Source: JACCXE01 sp963718605
Lineage (GTDB): Bacteria > Actinomycetota > Acidimicrobiia > Acidimicrobiales > JACCXE01
Direction: 5' to 3'
Length of the DNA stretch: 64,000 nucleotides
Assembly (NCBI GenBank): GCA_963718605.1
Contig: OY970363.1
Location: 4,030,001 to 4,094,000 of the forward strand
Below, piece by piece: positions 19,862 to 28,806 of the stretch. The translations under genes and the position numbers were made by a program. A model generated the notes under the pieces. That model did no database searches. It saw only the letters and a list, made by a program, of their open reading frames with translations, and was not told the DNA's origin. Every line of letters starts with the position of its first letter. The stretch's first letter is position 1.

Positions 19862-20461
19862 GTGGAGTTCGACGACGTCATCGCCCGGCGCAAGATGGTG
19901 CGCGACTTCACGACCGATCCCGTCGACGAAGCGGCGCTCATGCGTGTCCTCGACGTCGCCCGCCGCGCGCCCTCGGCCGGGTTCACGCAGGGTTGGGGGT
20001 TCCTCGTGCTCGTCGGGCGAGACCAAACCGAACGGTTCTGGCGGTCGACTTTTTCCGACGAGGGACGGGCCAATTTCAACCGGCCGGGGCTATTTAACGC
20101 CCCCGTAATCGTCGTGCCCTGCTCGAACGAGTCGGCCTACCTGGACCGTTACGCCGAGCCGGACAAGGGATGGACCGATCGAGATCCCAACCGCTGGCCC
20201 GTCCCGTACTGGCACATCGATACCGGCTTCGCGGCCATGCAACTCCAACTCGCGGTGGTGAACGAGGGCCTGGGCGCACTTTTCTTCGGCATCTTCCCCG
20301 AGAAGCTCCCGGCCGTACGGGCGGAGTTCGGCATCCCGAGCGACTTCACCCCCATCGGTGCGATCGCGCTCGGCCACCCCACACATGCGGACAAATTGTC
20401 GCCATCGCTGAAACGCGGACGGAAACCGCGTGACGAGGTCGTCCACTTCGGCGACTGGTAG
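19862..20461 (+). CDS. Nitroreductase-family flavoprotein
   Basis: A 199-residue FMN-dependent nitroreductase-fold protein starting at GTG 19862. The N-terminal RRKMVRDFTTDPVDEAALMRVLDVARRAPSAGF supplies FMN-binding residues (seen as RRKMVRDF and ARRAPSAG), and NEGLGALFFGIFPE in the C-terminal half is the second FMN/dimer region. Members reduce nitro groups, quinones or flavins, or modify cofactors. There is no pathway context: the gene stands alone between divergent usp and the KASIII-like gene, which follows by 60 nt on the same strand. Confidence 0.85.
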   Translation: MEFDDVIARRKMVRDFTTDPVDEAALMRVLDVARRAPSAGFTQGWGFLVLVGRDQTERFWRSTFSDEGRANFNRPGLFNAPVIVVPCSNESAYLDRYAEPDKGWTDRDPNRWPVPYWHIDTGFAAMQLQLAVVNEGLGALFFGIFPEKLPAVRAEFGIPSDFTPIGAIALGHPTHADKLSPSLKRGRKPRDEVVHFGDW

Positions 20462-20521
20462 TCACAGAATGCGGTTTGTGCCCCGCTACAGTGCCGGGGT
20501 GCCCGAGAGCCTGATCCGCCC

Positions 20522-21538
20522 GTGACGCGACGCGCCGCCTTTGCCGGTATCGGCCACGTATTGCCCGATCAGCGGGTCACATCGACCGAGATCGAAGACC
20601 GGGTGCGGGAGCACATCGACGACCGTCTGATGCGCGCCGGGGTGATTGAAAGCCTCTCCGGAGTGCGGGAACGCCGGCACGCGCCTGAAGGCACCACCTC
20701 GAGCGACCTCGCGTCCCAGGCCGCGCTCCGCGCGCTGGACGACGCCGGTCTCATCCCGGGCGACATCGACATGCTGATCTTCGCTTCGGCCTGTCAAGAC
20801 ATCATCGAGCCGGCCACCGCCAACATCGTGCAGGTCAAGACCGGATGCTTCAACGCGTCGGTCATGGACGTGAAGAACGCATGCAACAGCTTCGTCAACG
20901 GCCTCGACGTCGCCGCGGCCGCGATCGAAACCGGGCGGGCCAAGCGCGTACTGATCGCGACCGGCGAAATCCTGTCGATGGCCATCGATTACGACATCAA
21001 GGGCGTGCGCGACTTGCGCACCAAGTTCGCCGCCCTGACGCTGGGCGACGCGGGCGCCGCCGCCGTGCTCGAAACCGTCGAGTCGGGCGACCGCGGCGTG
21101 TACCCGGGCAAGTTCATGACCGACGGCTCGCACTGGGAGCTGTCGACGATTCTCTTCGGCGGCACCCTCATGGGCCGCGATACATCGCGCAGTTACTTCG
21201 AGTGCCAAAGCTCAGAACTGCAAGAGCTGGCGGTCTCCACGTTGCCGCCGGTGATCAAGGACGCGTTGTTCTCGGTCGGCTGGACCGTCGATGACATCGA
21301 CCTCGTGATCCCACACCAGGTGTCGCTCGCGGTGATCGAGCGACTCGGTGACATCGTCGGCGTGCCCGTCGACAATCGCATGGTCACCGTCGATCGCTTC
21401 GGCAACACCGCGGCCGCCAGCATTCCGTTGGCGCTGTCCACGGCGAAGGACGAAGGCCGCCTGAAGCGAGGCGACAAAGTGCTGCTCGTGGGCGGCGCCG
21501 CTGGCTGGAGCGCCGGCGTCATCCCGATCGTCTGGTAA
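20522..21538 (+). CDS. 3-oxoacyl-ACP synthase III family enzyme (KASIII/OleA-like)
   Basis: A 338-residue thiolase-fold condensing enzyme starting at GTG 20522. The catalytic cysteine is Cys121 in MDVKNACNSF; the histidine lies in VIPHQVS and the asparagine in RFGNTAAASIP. The C-terminal LVGGAAGWSAGVIPIVW is typical of the family. It could condense an acyl-CoA with malonyl-ACP like FabH, join two acyl chains like OleA, or act on secondary metabolites. The opposing neighbours are an SDR and a UGT-like glycosyltransferase, so a small glycolipid or polyketide route is possible but unproved. Confidence 0.85.
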   Translation: MTRRAAFAGIGHVLPDQRVTSTEIEDRVREHIDDRLMRAGVIESLSGVRERRHAPEGTTSSDLASQAALRALDDAGLIPGDIDMLIFASACQDIIEPATANIVQVKTGCFNASVMDVKNACNSFVNGLDVAAAAIETGRAKRVLIATGEILSMAIDYDIKGVRDLRTKFAALTLGDAGAAAVLETVESGDRGVYPGKFMTDGSHWELSTILFGGTLMGRDTSRSYFECQSSELQELAVSTLPPVIKDALFSVGWTVDDIDLVIPHQVSLAVIERLGDIVGVPVDNRMVTVDRFGNTAAASIPLALSTAKDEGRLKRGDKVLLVGGAAGWSAGVIPIVW

Positions 21539-21545
21539 AACGCCG

Positions 21546-22436
21546 CTAGCGCTTCGCGCTGCGGTCCTCGCGCCACTTGATGTCCATACCGTCGAGCTCG
21601 CCTTCAGGGTCGCCGATGGTGTCACCCAAGAACGAGGAGAATTTCTTGCGCACGCCCACGCGCGTCACGATCGCTTCGTGGGCGCGCGGGGCGAGCTGAG
21701 CTAGCGCCAGCAAGGGCCGCATCGCCGGTGATCCGAGGAGGATCTCCGGCTTGTCATGCGTGATGGATTTAAGGACGGCCGCGACCACTCGATCGACGGA
21801 GACGGTTCCGATTACCAGCGGTACCTTGACGCGGTCCTCGCCCAGACGCTTGAACATTCCGGCGCCAGTCACGAACACCGGGCAGATCACCGAGAATGAA
21901 ACGCCGGTGCCGCGGAACTCCGCGCGCAAGGCCTGCGTCGCGCCGACAAGTCCCGACTTCGTGGCCGAATACGTGGTCGCGAACGGGGTGCCAGCCTTGC
22001 CGGCCATCGACGACAGGTTGACGACGTGACCGTTCCGGTTTGCGACCATTGTTGGTAGCAGCAGCCGCGTAAGCAGCATCGGCGCCACCAGGTTCAGGTT
22101 GATCAGGCCTTCGATCGCGCTAGGCGTCGCGCGGTGATACGGGCCGAGCAGTTCGGTGCCCGCGTTGTTGATGAGGATCGACGGTGGGCCCGCGGGGCTC
22201 TCCTCGGCGATCTTCACGAGCAGCGCCCGACCCTCGTCGGTAGTGAGATCACACGCGACGGCCTCGACCTGCGTCCCGTACGAACGGCATCGCGTCGCCA
22301 CGGCCTCGAGATCGTCGTGGGACCGGGCGGCCAAGGTGAGATGCGCGCCCGCACCGGCGAGCGCTTCGGCGATGTTCGCGCCGATCCCCCGCGAGCCGCC
22401 GGTAACGATCGCGTGCTGACCTTTGAGCGACTTCAT
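21546..22436 (-). CDS. Short-chain dehydrogenase/reductase
   Basis: A 296-residue classical SDR. TGGSRGIGANIA binds the nucleotide, INNAGT is the NNAG motif, and S...YSATKSG holds the catalytic Ser-Tyr-Lys set. The C-terminal tail of about 50 residues beyond the fold contains a basic stretch (VGVRKKFSSFLG) like that in lipid-linked SDRs of the DltE/YqjQ type, but the substrate is unknown. Its ATG overlaps the stop of the upstream glycosyltransferase gene by 4 nt, so the two are one operon. Confidence 0.86.
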   Translation of the reverse strand: MKSLKGQHAIVTGGSRGIGANIAEALAGAGAHLTLAARSHDDLEAVATRCRSYGTQVEAVACDLTTDEGRALLVKIAEESPAGPPSILINNAGTELLGPYHRATPSAIEGLINLNLVAPMLLTRLLLPTMVANRNGHVVNLSSMAGKAGTPFATTYSATKSGLVGATQALRAEFRGTGVSFSVICPVFVTGAGMFKRLGEDRVKVPLVIGTVSVDRVVAAVLKSITHDKPEILLGSPAMRPLLALAQLAPRAHEAIVTRVGVRKKFSSFLGDTIGDPEGELDGMDIKWREDRSAKR

Positions 22437-23713
22437 CGGTCGGACGGTAGCCGAGCGTTCAGGATCGCTTCGACGGCGTCGCCGGCGCCCTGGGTGCCGT
22501 TCTCAAGACTCAGCGTGCGCGCCAGTTCCTGTGCCCGCACCGCCATCCCGGGCGACGAAAGCACTTGGTCCAACGCGTCGCCGAGGCGTTGTTTGGAGAA
22601 CCGGGCCCACGGCACGGTGACGCCGACGCCGAGTGCGCGCAGGCGATCGGCATGATGGATTTGGTCAAAGGCACGCGGCAACGTGACGCTCGGGATACCG
22701 GCATGGATCGTCTCGACCATCGTGCCGAACCCGCCGTGATGCACCACGGCTCGCGCGTGCGGGAGCAACGCCGACAGCGGCACGTAGGACCACACGCCGG
22801 CCCGATCGGCCAGCCGTCCGATCCGATGCTCGTCGCGCGCCACGAGAAATACGGCGCGCTGGTCGCGTTCTTCGAGCGTGGCGATCGCGTCGTCCCAGAA
22901 CGTTCCTGGGTCCAGCGCCGAACTCGCGCCGAGCGTCACGACAACCGGCGGTGGGCCGGCGGCGAGGAACTCCGCGACGTCCTCAGGCATTCCGAGCGCG
23001 GCGGGGTTGTCGAAGCGCACAAACCCGGTTGTCGACGCGTTGTCGGGCCAGTCGGGCGGCACCGCCTCGTATGCCGGGGAGCACAAGATCACGACACCGT
23101 GCGGCGACGCGGCCTGGTCGATGAAGGCCCACCGGAGCGGGGCCAGGCCGGCGCGTTCGCGCGCACCGTTGATGCCGCGGTTGAACAGTCCGGCGGTCAA
23201 CAGGTGTGCGGCGCCCCACGCACCCCGGTTCACGACCCGTCCGGCGGCGCCCGGGGGGCTCCACGGGACGAACTGCGGCGCGACGTGCGCGGTGGGCAAC
23301 AAGCCCGGGAACACCGACACTGTGGCCCACGGAATCCCCGCGGCTTCCGACGCGATCGGTGCCGCGAGTTGCACGGGGTGCGTCAGCACGAGGTCGGCGC
23401 CGACGATCGCACGGCCAAGGTCCTCAACCGCGCCCTGGAGATGCGGGATCGCGATGCGCCGCATGATGCTGAACAAGCTGCCAACACCCCGCAGCTGTCC
23501 TTCGAGGATCGCGAGGTGGTCGCGGTACTCGTCGAACCCGAAGTGCGGGCCAACCGGGGCGAATTCGAAACCCTCGGCGACAACCAATTCCTCACCGGCG
23601 GGCGTGATCGCAAACACCGGCGTGTGGCCGCGCGCCGCCAGCTCGTGACCCAGGCCCAAGAGCGGAAAGAGGTCGCCCCACGACCCGAACGTGGTTAGGA
23701 CAATGCGTGCCAC
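22433..23713 (-). CDS. UGT-like glycosyltransferase (family 1/MGT type)
   Basis: A 426-residue GT-B enzyme. The N-terminus RIVLTTFGSWGDLFPLLGLG is the acceptor-side start seen in macrolide and sterol glycosyltransferases. The C-terminal nucleotide-sugar signature HHGGFGTMVETIHAGIPSVTLPRAFDQ is split here between the HHGGFGT loop and the final Asp-Gln pair. It would add a sugar to a hydrophobic acceptor such as a lipid, sterol or polyketide. The downstream SDR overlaps by 4 nt; the sirtuin gene begins its stop 9 nt upstream. Confidence 0.87.
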   Translation of the reverse strand: MARIVLTTFGSWGDLFPLLGLGHELAARGHTPVFAITPAGEELVVAEGFEFAPVGPHFGFDEYRDHLAILEGQLRGVGSLFSIMRRIAIPHLQGAVEDLGRAIVGADLVLTHPVQLAAPIASEAAGIPWATVSVFPGLLPTAHVAPQFVPWSPPGAAGRVVNRGAWGAAHLLTAGLFNRGINGARERAGLAPLRWAFIDQAASPHGVVILCSPAYEAVPPDWPDNASTTGFVRFDNPAALGMPEDVAEFLAAGPPPVVVTLGASSALDPGTFWDDAIATLEERDQRAVFLVARDEHRIGRLADRAGVWSYVPLSALLPHARAVVHHGGFGTMVETIHAGIPSVTLPRAFDQIHHADRLRALGVGVTVPWARFSKQRLGDALDQVLSSPGMAVRAQELARTLSLENGTQGAGDAVEAILNARLPSDR

Positions 23714-23722
23714 TCGCTCGGT

Positions 23723-24472
23723 CTAGCCGGAAACGAACGCTGGAACGACTTCGCCAATCGGGTCGCGCAGGACTACATCCGCGATGTCGTCGTAGTCCGT
23801 GGCCATGTCGTTGACAATCACAAGCGTGGCCCCACCACGCACCGCGAGCGGCACCAAGCCGGCGGCGGGGTACACGCCGAGGGTCGAACCGATCACGATC
23901 AGTAGCGGCGTGTTGCCGCAGACGACCGCGGCGTGGTCGAGTACCTCAGGATCCAGCGACTGCCCGAAGCTGATCGTGGCGGACTTCAAGATGCCACCGC
24001 AGACCAGACAGGGCGGGTCGACCTCGCCGGCGCGGACGCGATCAAGCGTTTGATCCATCGGCCGTTGGTCGTCGCAGCTCATGCACCGGGTGCGGTGTGC
24101 CGTCCCGTGTAATTCGAGCACGGTTTCCCGCGGCGACCCTCCGGCCTGGTGCAGCCCGTCGACGTTTTGCGTCACCACCCACGACACGGAACCGGCCGCT
24201 TGTAGTTGCGCCACGGCGATGTGTGCGTCGTTTGGTTGCGCCGCCAATAACGGTGAGTCAAGGCGCGTCTGCCATCCCCGCCGCCGGATCTCGGGATCCG
24301 CCATGTAGTTGTCGATGTGGGCGGACTTCTCCGCGGCGGGGTTCTTGGTCCAGATGCCGTTCGGGCCACGGAAGTCGGCGATGCCGGAATCGGTCGAAAT
24401 ACCGGCGCCGCTCAGCACGACCGCGTTGTCCGTCATGCGTAGCCACTCACGGACGCGTTCGATGTCGGTCAT
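23723..24472 (-). CDS. NAD-dependent protein deacylase (sirtuin, Sir2 family)
   Basis: A 249-residue sirtuin from ATG 24472; the much longer open frame upstream is antisense to other genes and not coding. GAGISTDSGIADFRG binds NAD, TQNVDGLH carries the family residues, HGTAHRTRCMSCD plus CLVCGG give the four zinc cysteines, and GSTLGVYPAAGL the C-terminal NAD contact. It removes acyl groups from lysines, for example on acyl-CoA synthetases, which are frequent in this window. The ATG overlaps the preceding heme-binding gene by 4 nt. Confidence 0.92.
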   Translation of the reverse strand: MTDIERVREWLRMTDNAVVLSGAGISTDSGIADFRGPNGIWTKNPAAEKSAHIDNYMADPEIRRRGWQTRLDSPLLAAQPNDAHIAVAQLQAAGSVSWVVTQNVDGLHQAGGSPRETVLELHGTAHRTRCMSCDDQRPMDQTLDRVRAGEVDPPCLVCGGILKSATISFGQSLDPEVLDHAAVVCGNTPLLIVIGSTLGVYPAAGLVPLAVRGGATLVIVNDMATDYDDIADVVLRDPIGEVVPAFVSG

Positions 24473-24921
24473 TCGTCTGTGTTCGCGAGTTCGGCGAGCG
24501 CGGCGAGCAGATCCGCCTTCTCCTGCGCCGACAGCTTCGCGTCGGGATGCAGCAGACGGTATTGCTGCGGCGGCATCGAACCTTCCCTGACGACCTCGAC
24601 CATGTCGTCGAGTTTGTGCTGTCGCTTGTCCCACTCGGAAAAGTTCAACTCGTCGCGACCGGCTTTGACGTCCTTCTGGACCAACCACGACATGGGCGCC
24701 GGCTTGTCGTACCACTGCCACTGCGTTTCGTTGCTGTGGCAGTCGTAGCAAGCGCCCTGCGCGATGCGGCGAACCCGGGCCGACGGCCACGGCGCGTCCT
24801 GCGTAACGGGTGGGTTCGAACGGTCGTGGCCGTACGGCACAAATTGGATCGCGATCATGACGACGACCATTGTGACGAGACCGCGGCGAACGAAGCGCAC
24901 CACAAGCGTTACCCCGTCCAC
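24469..24921 (-). CDS. Membrane-anchored heme-binding domain protein (Haem_bd, CxxCH)
   Basis: A 150-residue protein with one N-terminal membrane segment (LVTMVVVMIAIQFVPYG) and an extracytoplasmic domain with a single c-type heme motif CYDCHSNETQW. SMPPQQYRLLHPDAKLS follows, also typical of the Haem_bd family, where methionine can be a second ligand. It is probably an anchored c-type cytochrome-like electron carrier or heme sensor. It is the first gene of a run leading into the sirtuin gene with a 4-nt overlap. Confidence 0.8.
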   Translation of the reverse strand: MDGVTLVVRFVRRGLVTMVVVMIAIQFVPYGHDRSNPPVTQDAPWPSARVRRIAQGACYDCHSNETQWQWYDKPAPMSWLVQKDVKAGRDELNFSEWDKRQHKLDDMVEVVREGSMPPQQYRLLHPDAKLSAQEKADLLAALAELANTDE

Positions 24922-24933
24922 CGAGCGAGGAAC

Positions 24934-24948
24934 CTGACGCTGCGTCAG
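24934..24948. promoter_or_regulatory. Perfect palindrome CTGACGCTGCGTCAG, probable repressor operator
   Basis: Seven-base arms around a central T, inside the 38-nt gap between the divergent heme-protein and phosphotransferase genes. It is followed by AATGCG. Three related sites occur in the window (26090, 38760, 61245). Size and symmetry suit a TetR-family dimer. It would control the phosphotransferase start at 24960, 12 nt downstream. Confidence 0.6.
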
Positions 24949-24959
24949 AATGCGTTTTC

Positions 24960-26093
24960 GTGACGGACACCCAGCCGCAGCCGAACACCACGCCGCCGCA
25001 AACCTCGACGCGGGACCTCGGCGAACTCCACGAACGAATGGTGGCGTGGCTTACGACGAAGCTGAGCGCCGACGCCGCGCCGACCGTCTCGGATCTCACC
25101 ACGCCCGGAAGCAACGGCATGTCGAGCGAGACGGTGTTATTCGACGCGTCGTGGACGTCGGGCGACGGGGTGCGCACCGAAGCGCTGGTGGCGCGCCTGG
25201 CGCCCGATGCCGCGAACCTGCCGGTGTTCCCCACCTACGAGTTGGACAAGCAATTCCGCGCCATGCAGATCGTCGGCGAACTCGGCGTGGCGCCCGTCCC
25301 TCCGGTGTTCTGGAGCGAGCCCTCACCCGAACCGCTCGGCACCCCGTTCATCGTGATGGGCCGCGTCGAGGGAATCGTGCCGCCCGACGTCATGCCCTAC
25401 AACTTCGGCGACAACTGGTTGTTCGACGCGTCGCCGGAAGACCAGCAACGGTTGGAGGACACGTCGATTGCCACGCTCGCCGCGTTGCATGGCATCGCCG
25501 AACCCGAGAAGACCTTCTCATTCCTGGCCTCCGATCGCCCTGAAGCCACCGCGCTGAAGCGCCACGTAGGCGCGACCTGGGACTACTACGAGTGGGTGGC
25601 CGACGGCACCCGGTCGCCATTGATCGAGCGATGCTTCGAATGGTTGCGCGACCACTGGCCCGCTGACGAGGGCCCGACGGTGTTGTCGTGGGGCGACGCC
25701 CGCATCGGCAACATGATGTTCCGCGACTTCGAACCCGTCGCCGTGCTCGACTGGGAGATGGCCGGGTTCGGTCCCCGTGAGATCGACGTCGCGTGGTTCA
25801 TTTACTTGCACCGCTTCTTCGAGGACCTCACGACGCAATACGGCATGCCCGGCATGCCCGACTTCATCAGGCGCGATCGAGTGGCGGCCACGTACGAGCG
25901 TTTGACGGGTTACGCGCCGCGCGACCTCGACTGGTTCACCCTGTACGCGGCGCTGCGTCAGGGGATCGTGATGAGCCGTGTGCAGCGACGCGCGATCCGC
26001 TTCGGCGAGGCCGTGATGCCCGATGACATCGACGACTTGATCATGCACCGCGCCTCCCTCGAGGCGATGGTGGCAGGCGCCTACTGGACCTGA
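24960..26093 (+). CDS. APH-family phosphotransferase (aminoglycoside phosphotransferase/choline kinase fold)
   Basis: A 377-residue kinase-fold protein starting at GTG 24960. The Brenner-type motif reads SWGDARIGNMMF with Trp in place of the usual His, and VLDWEMAGFGPREIDVAWF supplies the metal-binding Asp. It resembles the phosphotransferases linked to acyl-CoA metabolism (ACAD10/11 N-domain type) rather than antibiotic resistance. Those can phosphorylate hydroxyacyl-CoA. It heads a plus-strand set of acyl-CoA ligase, DUF, thioesterase and dehydrogenase genes and has its own palindromic operator, so a lipid-catabolic role is likely. Confidence 0.83.
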   Translation: MTDTQPQPNTTPPQTSTRDLGELHERMVAWLTTKLSADAAPTVSDLTTPGSNGMSSETVLFDASWTSGDGVRTEALVARLAPDAANLPVFPTYELDKQFRAMQIVGELGVAPVPPVFWSEPSPEPLGTPFIVMGRVEGIVPPDVMPYNFGDNWLFDASPEDQQRLEDTSIATLAALHGIAEPEKTFSFLASDRPEATALKRHVGATWDYYEWVADGTRSPLIERCFEWLRDHWPADEGPTVLSWGDARIGNMMFRDFEPVAVLDWEMAGFGPREIDVAWFIYLHRFFEDLTTQYGMPGMPDFIRRDRVAATYERLTGYAPRDLDWFTLYAALRQGIVMSRVQRRAIRFGEAVMPDDIDDLIMHRASLEAMVAGAYWT

Positions 26094-26104
26094 CACAGTG
26101 TCAG
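26090..26104. promoter_or_regulatory. Perfect palindrome CTGACACAGTGTCAG, probable repressor operator
   Basis: Seven-base arms around a central A. It overlaps the phosphotransferase stop and lies 31 nt before the acyl-CoA ligase start, whose ribosome-binding stretch GGAGGGGA follows. The flank GTCAGATTCTGC is shared with the site at 38760. It is the best-conserved member of the CTGAC family. Confidence 0.62.
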
Positions 26105-26135
26105 ATTCTGCTGTTCGCTCGGAGGGGATCTGACT

Positions 26136-27701
26136 GTGACTGACCTGCATCGAGGCGTGTATCTCGCCGATCTTCTGATCGCGGCGCTCGACGCCAACCT
26201 CGACAAGCCGGCCGTGCACATCGGCGATGAGGTGCTCACTGGAGCGCAGATGCGCGATGAGATCAGCAAGTACGCGCAGGCTCTGGCCGAGCTGGGTATC
26301 ACCAAGGGTTCGCCCGTCTCCGTTCTGTCCGCGAACCGGCCCGAGGTGATCTTCAACATGGGCGCCACGATGATCACGGGCTGCCGCACTACTCCCCTGC
26401 ACCCGCTCGGGTCACTCGACGACCACGCGTACGTAATGAACGACGCCGGCATCGAAACCCTCGTCTACGACCCAGGCGTGTTCGGTGCACGCGCGGCGGA
26501 GCTCAAGGCGAAGGTGCCGGGCCTCAAGAACCTGCTCGCCTTCGGCGACGACGAAATCGGCACGAATTACCTCGCGCTCGCGTCCAAGCACACCCCGCAG
26601 CGGCTGGTCGCGGCCGAAGTAAACCCGACCGACGTATCGGGGCTCATCTATACGGGCGGCACCACCGGCAAGCCCAAGGGCGTGATGAGCTCGTACCGCA
26701 GCTCGGCGACGATGACCCAGATCCAGATGGCCGAGTGGGAGTGGCCCGAGGACCTGCGTTTCCTGATCATGACGCCGCTGTCTCACGCGGGCGCCGCCTT
26801 CATCATTCCGACGTTGCTGCGGGGCGGCTCGATCGTCGTGAGCGCGGGCTTCGATCCCGCCAAGCTCTTTCAGTTGATCGAGAAGTACAAGATCACCGCG
26901 ACGATGCTCGTGCCGACGATGCTCTACATGTTGATGGACCATCCGGACTTCGAGAAAGCGGATCTGTCCTCACTGCAGACGGTCTATTACGGCGCGGCGG
27001 CCGCGTCGCCGACGCGGTTGAAGGAAGCGATCGACAAGCTCGGCCCGATCTTCTTCCAGTTCTTCGGCCAGTCCGAGTGCCCGATGACGATCAGCGTGTT
27101 GCGCAAGGGCGAGCACGACGTGAACAACCTGGACCGCCTCGCCACGTGCGGCCGGCCTGTCCCCTGGGTGCACGTGAAGTTGCTCGACGACGACAACAAC
27201 GAAGTCGCGCCGGGCGAGCCGGGCGAGATCTGCGTGCAGGGTCCGCTCGTCATGGAGGGCTACTGGAACAAGCCGGAGGAAACCGACGCGGCGTTCGCGG
27301 GCGGGTGGCTGCATACGGGCGACGTCGCCCGCGCCGACAAGGACGGCTTCATGACGATCGTCGATCGCAAGAAGGACATGATCGTGTCGGGTGGTTTCAA
27401 CCTTTACCCGCGCGAAATCGAGGATGTGATCTCGTCACACCCCGCGGTCGGTGCGGTCGCGGTGATCGGCGTTCCCGACGAACGGTGGGGTGAGGCGGTG
27501 AAGGCCGTCGTCGTGCTTCGTCCCGACCAGAAGGTCGACCCTGAGGAACTGATGGCGATGGTGAAGGACAAGAAGGGCTCGGCTCACGCACCGAAGTCCG
27601 TCGACTTCGTCGACGCCATACCTGTAAGCGCGTTAGGCAAGCCCGACAAGAAGGCACTGCGCGCGCAGTATTGGGGCGACAGCGCGCGGCAAGTCAACTA
27701 G
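26136..27701 (+). CDS. AMP-forming acyl-CoA synthetase (FadD family)
   Basis: A 521-residue ANL-superfamily ligase, start GTG 26136 behind GGAGGGGA. The P-loop IYTGGTTGKPKGV, the A8 region GWLHTGDVARADKDGF with DRKKDMIVSGGFNLYPREIE, and the C-terminal lysine in SALGKPDKKALR are complete. It activates a carboxylic acid with ATP and CoA. The substrate is not readable; the operon suggests a lipid or branched or steroid-derived acid. The DUF7064/7065-like gene follows after 4 nt. Confidence 0.9.
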   Translation: MTDLHRGVYLADLLIAALDANLDKPAVHIGDEVLTGAQMRDEISKYAQALAELGITKGSPVSVLSANRPEVIFNMGATMITGCRTTPLHPLGSLDDHAYVMNDAGIETLVYDPGVFGARAAELKAKVPGLKNLLAFGDDEIGTNYLALASKHTPQRLVAAEVNPTDVSGLIYTGGTTGKPKGVMSSYRSSATMTQIQMAEWEWPEDLRFLIMTPLSHAGAAFIIPTLLRGGSIVVSAGFDPAKLFQLIEKYKITATMLVPTMLYMLMDHPDFEKADLSSLQTVYYGAAAASPTRLKEAIDKLGPIFFQFFGQSECPMTISVLRKGEHDVNNLDRLATCGRPVPWVHVKLLDDDNNEVAPGEPGEICVQGPLVMEGYWNKPEETDAAFAGGWLHTGDVARADKDGFMTIVDRKKDMIVSGGFNLYPREIEDVISSHPAVGAVAVIGVPDERWGEAVKAVVVLRPDQKVDPEELMAMVKDKKGSAHAPKSVDFVDAIPVSALGKPDKKALRAQYWGDSARQVN

Positions 27702-27705
27702 CGCC

Positions 27706-28806
27706 ATGGCGTCACCGCTCGACGAGTACCCCGTCCACCAAGTTCCGCTCTCGCTGGAGTTCGTCGGGTCGAGCGATCGGAATTTCTACGACCGCTGCAT
27801 TTACCAAGCGCACGATCGCAGCGGCGACCTCCTGCTCATCACCGGCATGGGCGTGTATCCGAACCTGGGTGTGATCGACGCGTTCGCGGTGGTGCGGCGC
27901 GGTGACCAACAGTTCTGCGTGCGCACCTCGGACGCGATTCCCGCGAACCGGCTCGAGCAGCGCGTCGGGCCGTTGTCGATCGAAGTAGTCGAGCCGTTGC
28001 GCGAGTTGCGGCTGCGGTGTGTGGGCTCGGACCTCGGCATCGAGTTCGACCTGACGTTTCGGAACGCGTTCGACGCGATGGACGAACCGCACCACGTCCA
28101 CCGCATGGGCCCAAAGATCCTGTTGGACGCGTCGCGGTTCTGCCAGGTCGGTTCGTTCGGCGGGTCGCTGCGCGTTGATGGCGATACCTACGACGTGGCG
28201 GATTGGACCGGCACCCGCGATCGGTCATGGGGCATCCGTCCAACCGGTGAGGCTGAGCCGCCGGGTCGGGGGGCCGACGAGTCGTACATGACCGGGTTCT
28301 GGTGGAACTGGATCCCGATGCGCTTCGAGGACTTCTCGCTCATGGTGATCGCGCAAGAGAACGGCGAAGGTCACCGTGTCCTGAACGAGGCAGTGCGCGT
28401 GTGGAAGGACGGGCGGGTCGAGCAACTCGGCTGGCCCGAGTTCGACGTTCGCTACCAGCCGGGCACGCGCCACCCCACGGGCGCGTCGATTGCGCTGGTG
28501 GACCGCGACCGCAAGCCGCTCACGCTCGAGATCGAGGCCTTCACGTCCGTGCCGCTCAGCGTCGGATGCGGCTACGGCGGCGACCCCGACTGGAACCACG
28601 GGTTGTGGAAAGGCCGCGGCTGGGTCGAGTCAACGGTGTACGACCTGACCGACCCCATGGTCGCCGGCCGCATCCCCTTCAGCGTGGTCGACTACGTGGC
28701 GAAAGCAACTCTTGACGGCGCCGAAGGCTGGGGCATTTTCGAACACGGCACCTTCGGCAAGCACGCGCCGAGCAACTTTGCGGACTGGGACTCCGTCGCC
28801 CCATGA
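27706..28806 (+). CDS. Uncharacterised protein, DUF7064/DUF7065-like (lipocalin/CrtC-like fold suspected)
   Basis: A 366-residue soluble protein with no signal peptide or membrane segment. It is rich in Trp, Gly and aromatic strands: DWTGTRDRSWGIR in the middle, FWWNWIPMRFEDFS and GGDPDWNHGLWKGRGWVE later. This resembles actinobacterial proteins filed under DUF7064/7065, distantly related to AttH/CrtC lipocalin-like hydratases. That assignment is from memory of the pattern. It sits between an acyl-CoA ligase and a thioesterase (ATGA overlap), so it may bind or modify a hydrophobic acyl or terpenoid substrate. Confidence 0.65.
   Translation: MASPLDEYPVHQVPLSLEFVGSSDRNFYDRCIYQAHDRSGDLLLITGMGVYPNLGVIDAFAVVRRGDQQFCVRTSDAIPANRLEQRVGPLSIEVVEPLRELRLRCVGSDLGIEFDLTFRNAFDAMDEPHHVHRMGPKILLDASRFCQVGSFGGSLRVDGDTYDVADWTGTRDRSWGIRPTGEAEPPGRGADESYMTGFWWNWIPMRFEDFSLMVIAQENGEGHRVLNEAVRVWKDGRVEQLGWPEFDVRYQPGTRHPTGASIALVDRDRKPLTLEIEAFTSVPLSVGCGYGGDPDWNHGLWKGRGWVESTVYDLTDPMVAGRIPFSVVDYVAKATLDGAEGWGIFEHGTFGKHAPSNFADWDSVAP

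Noticed and set aside
24473..25234. Long N-terminal extension of the sirtuin frame
   Set aside because: It runs antisense through the phosphotransferase start and through the heme-protein gene in another frame. The sirtuin family begins at the ATG at 24472.
26126..26145. Tandem TGACTG repeats at the acyl-CoA ligase start
   Set aside because: They include the start codon and first codons, with only partial similarity to the CTGAC palindromes; chance is sufficient.
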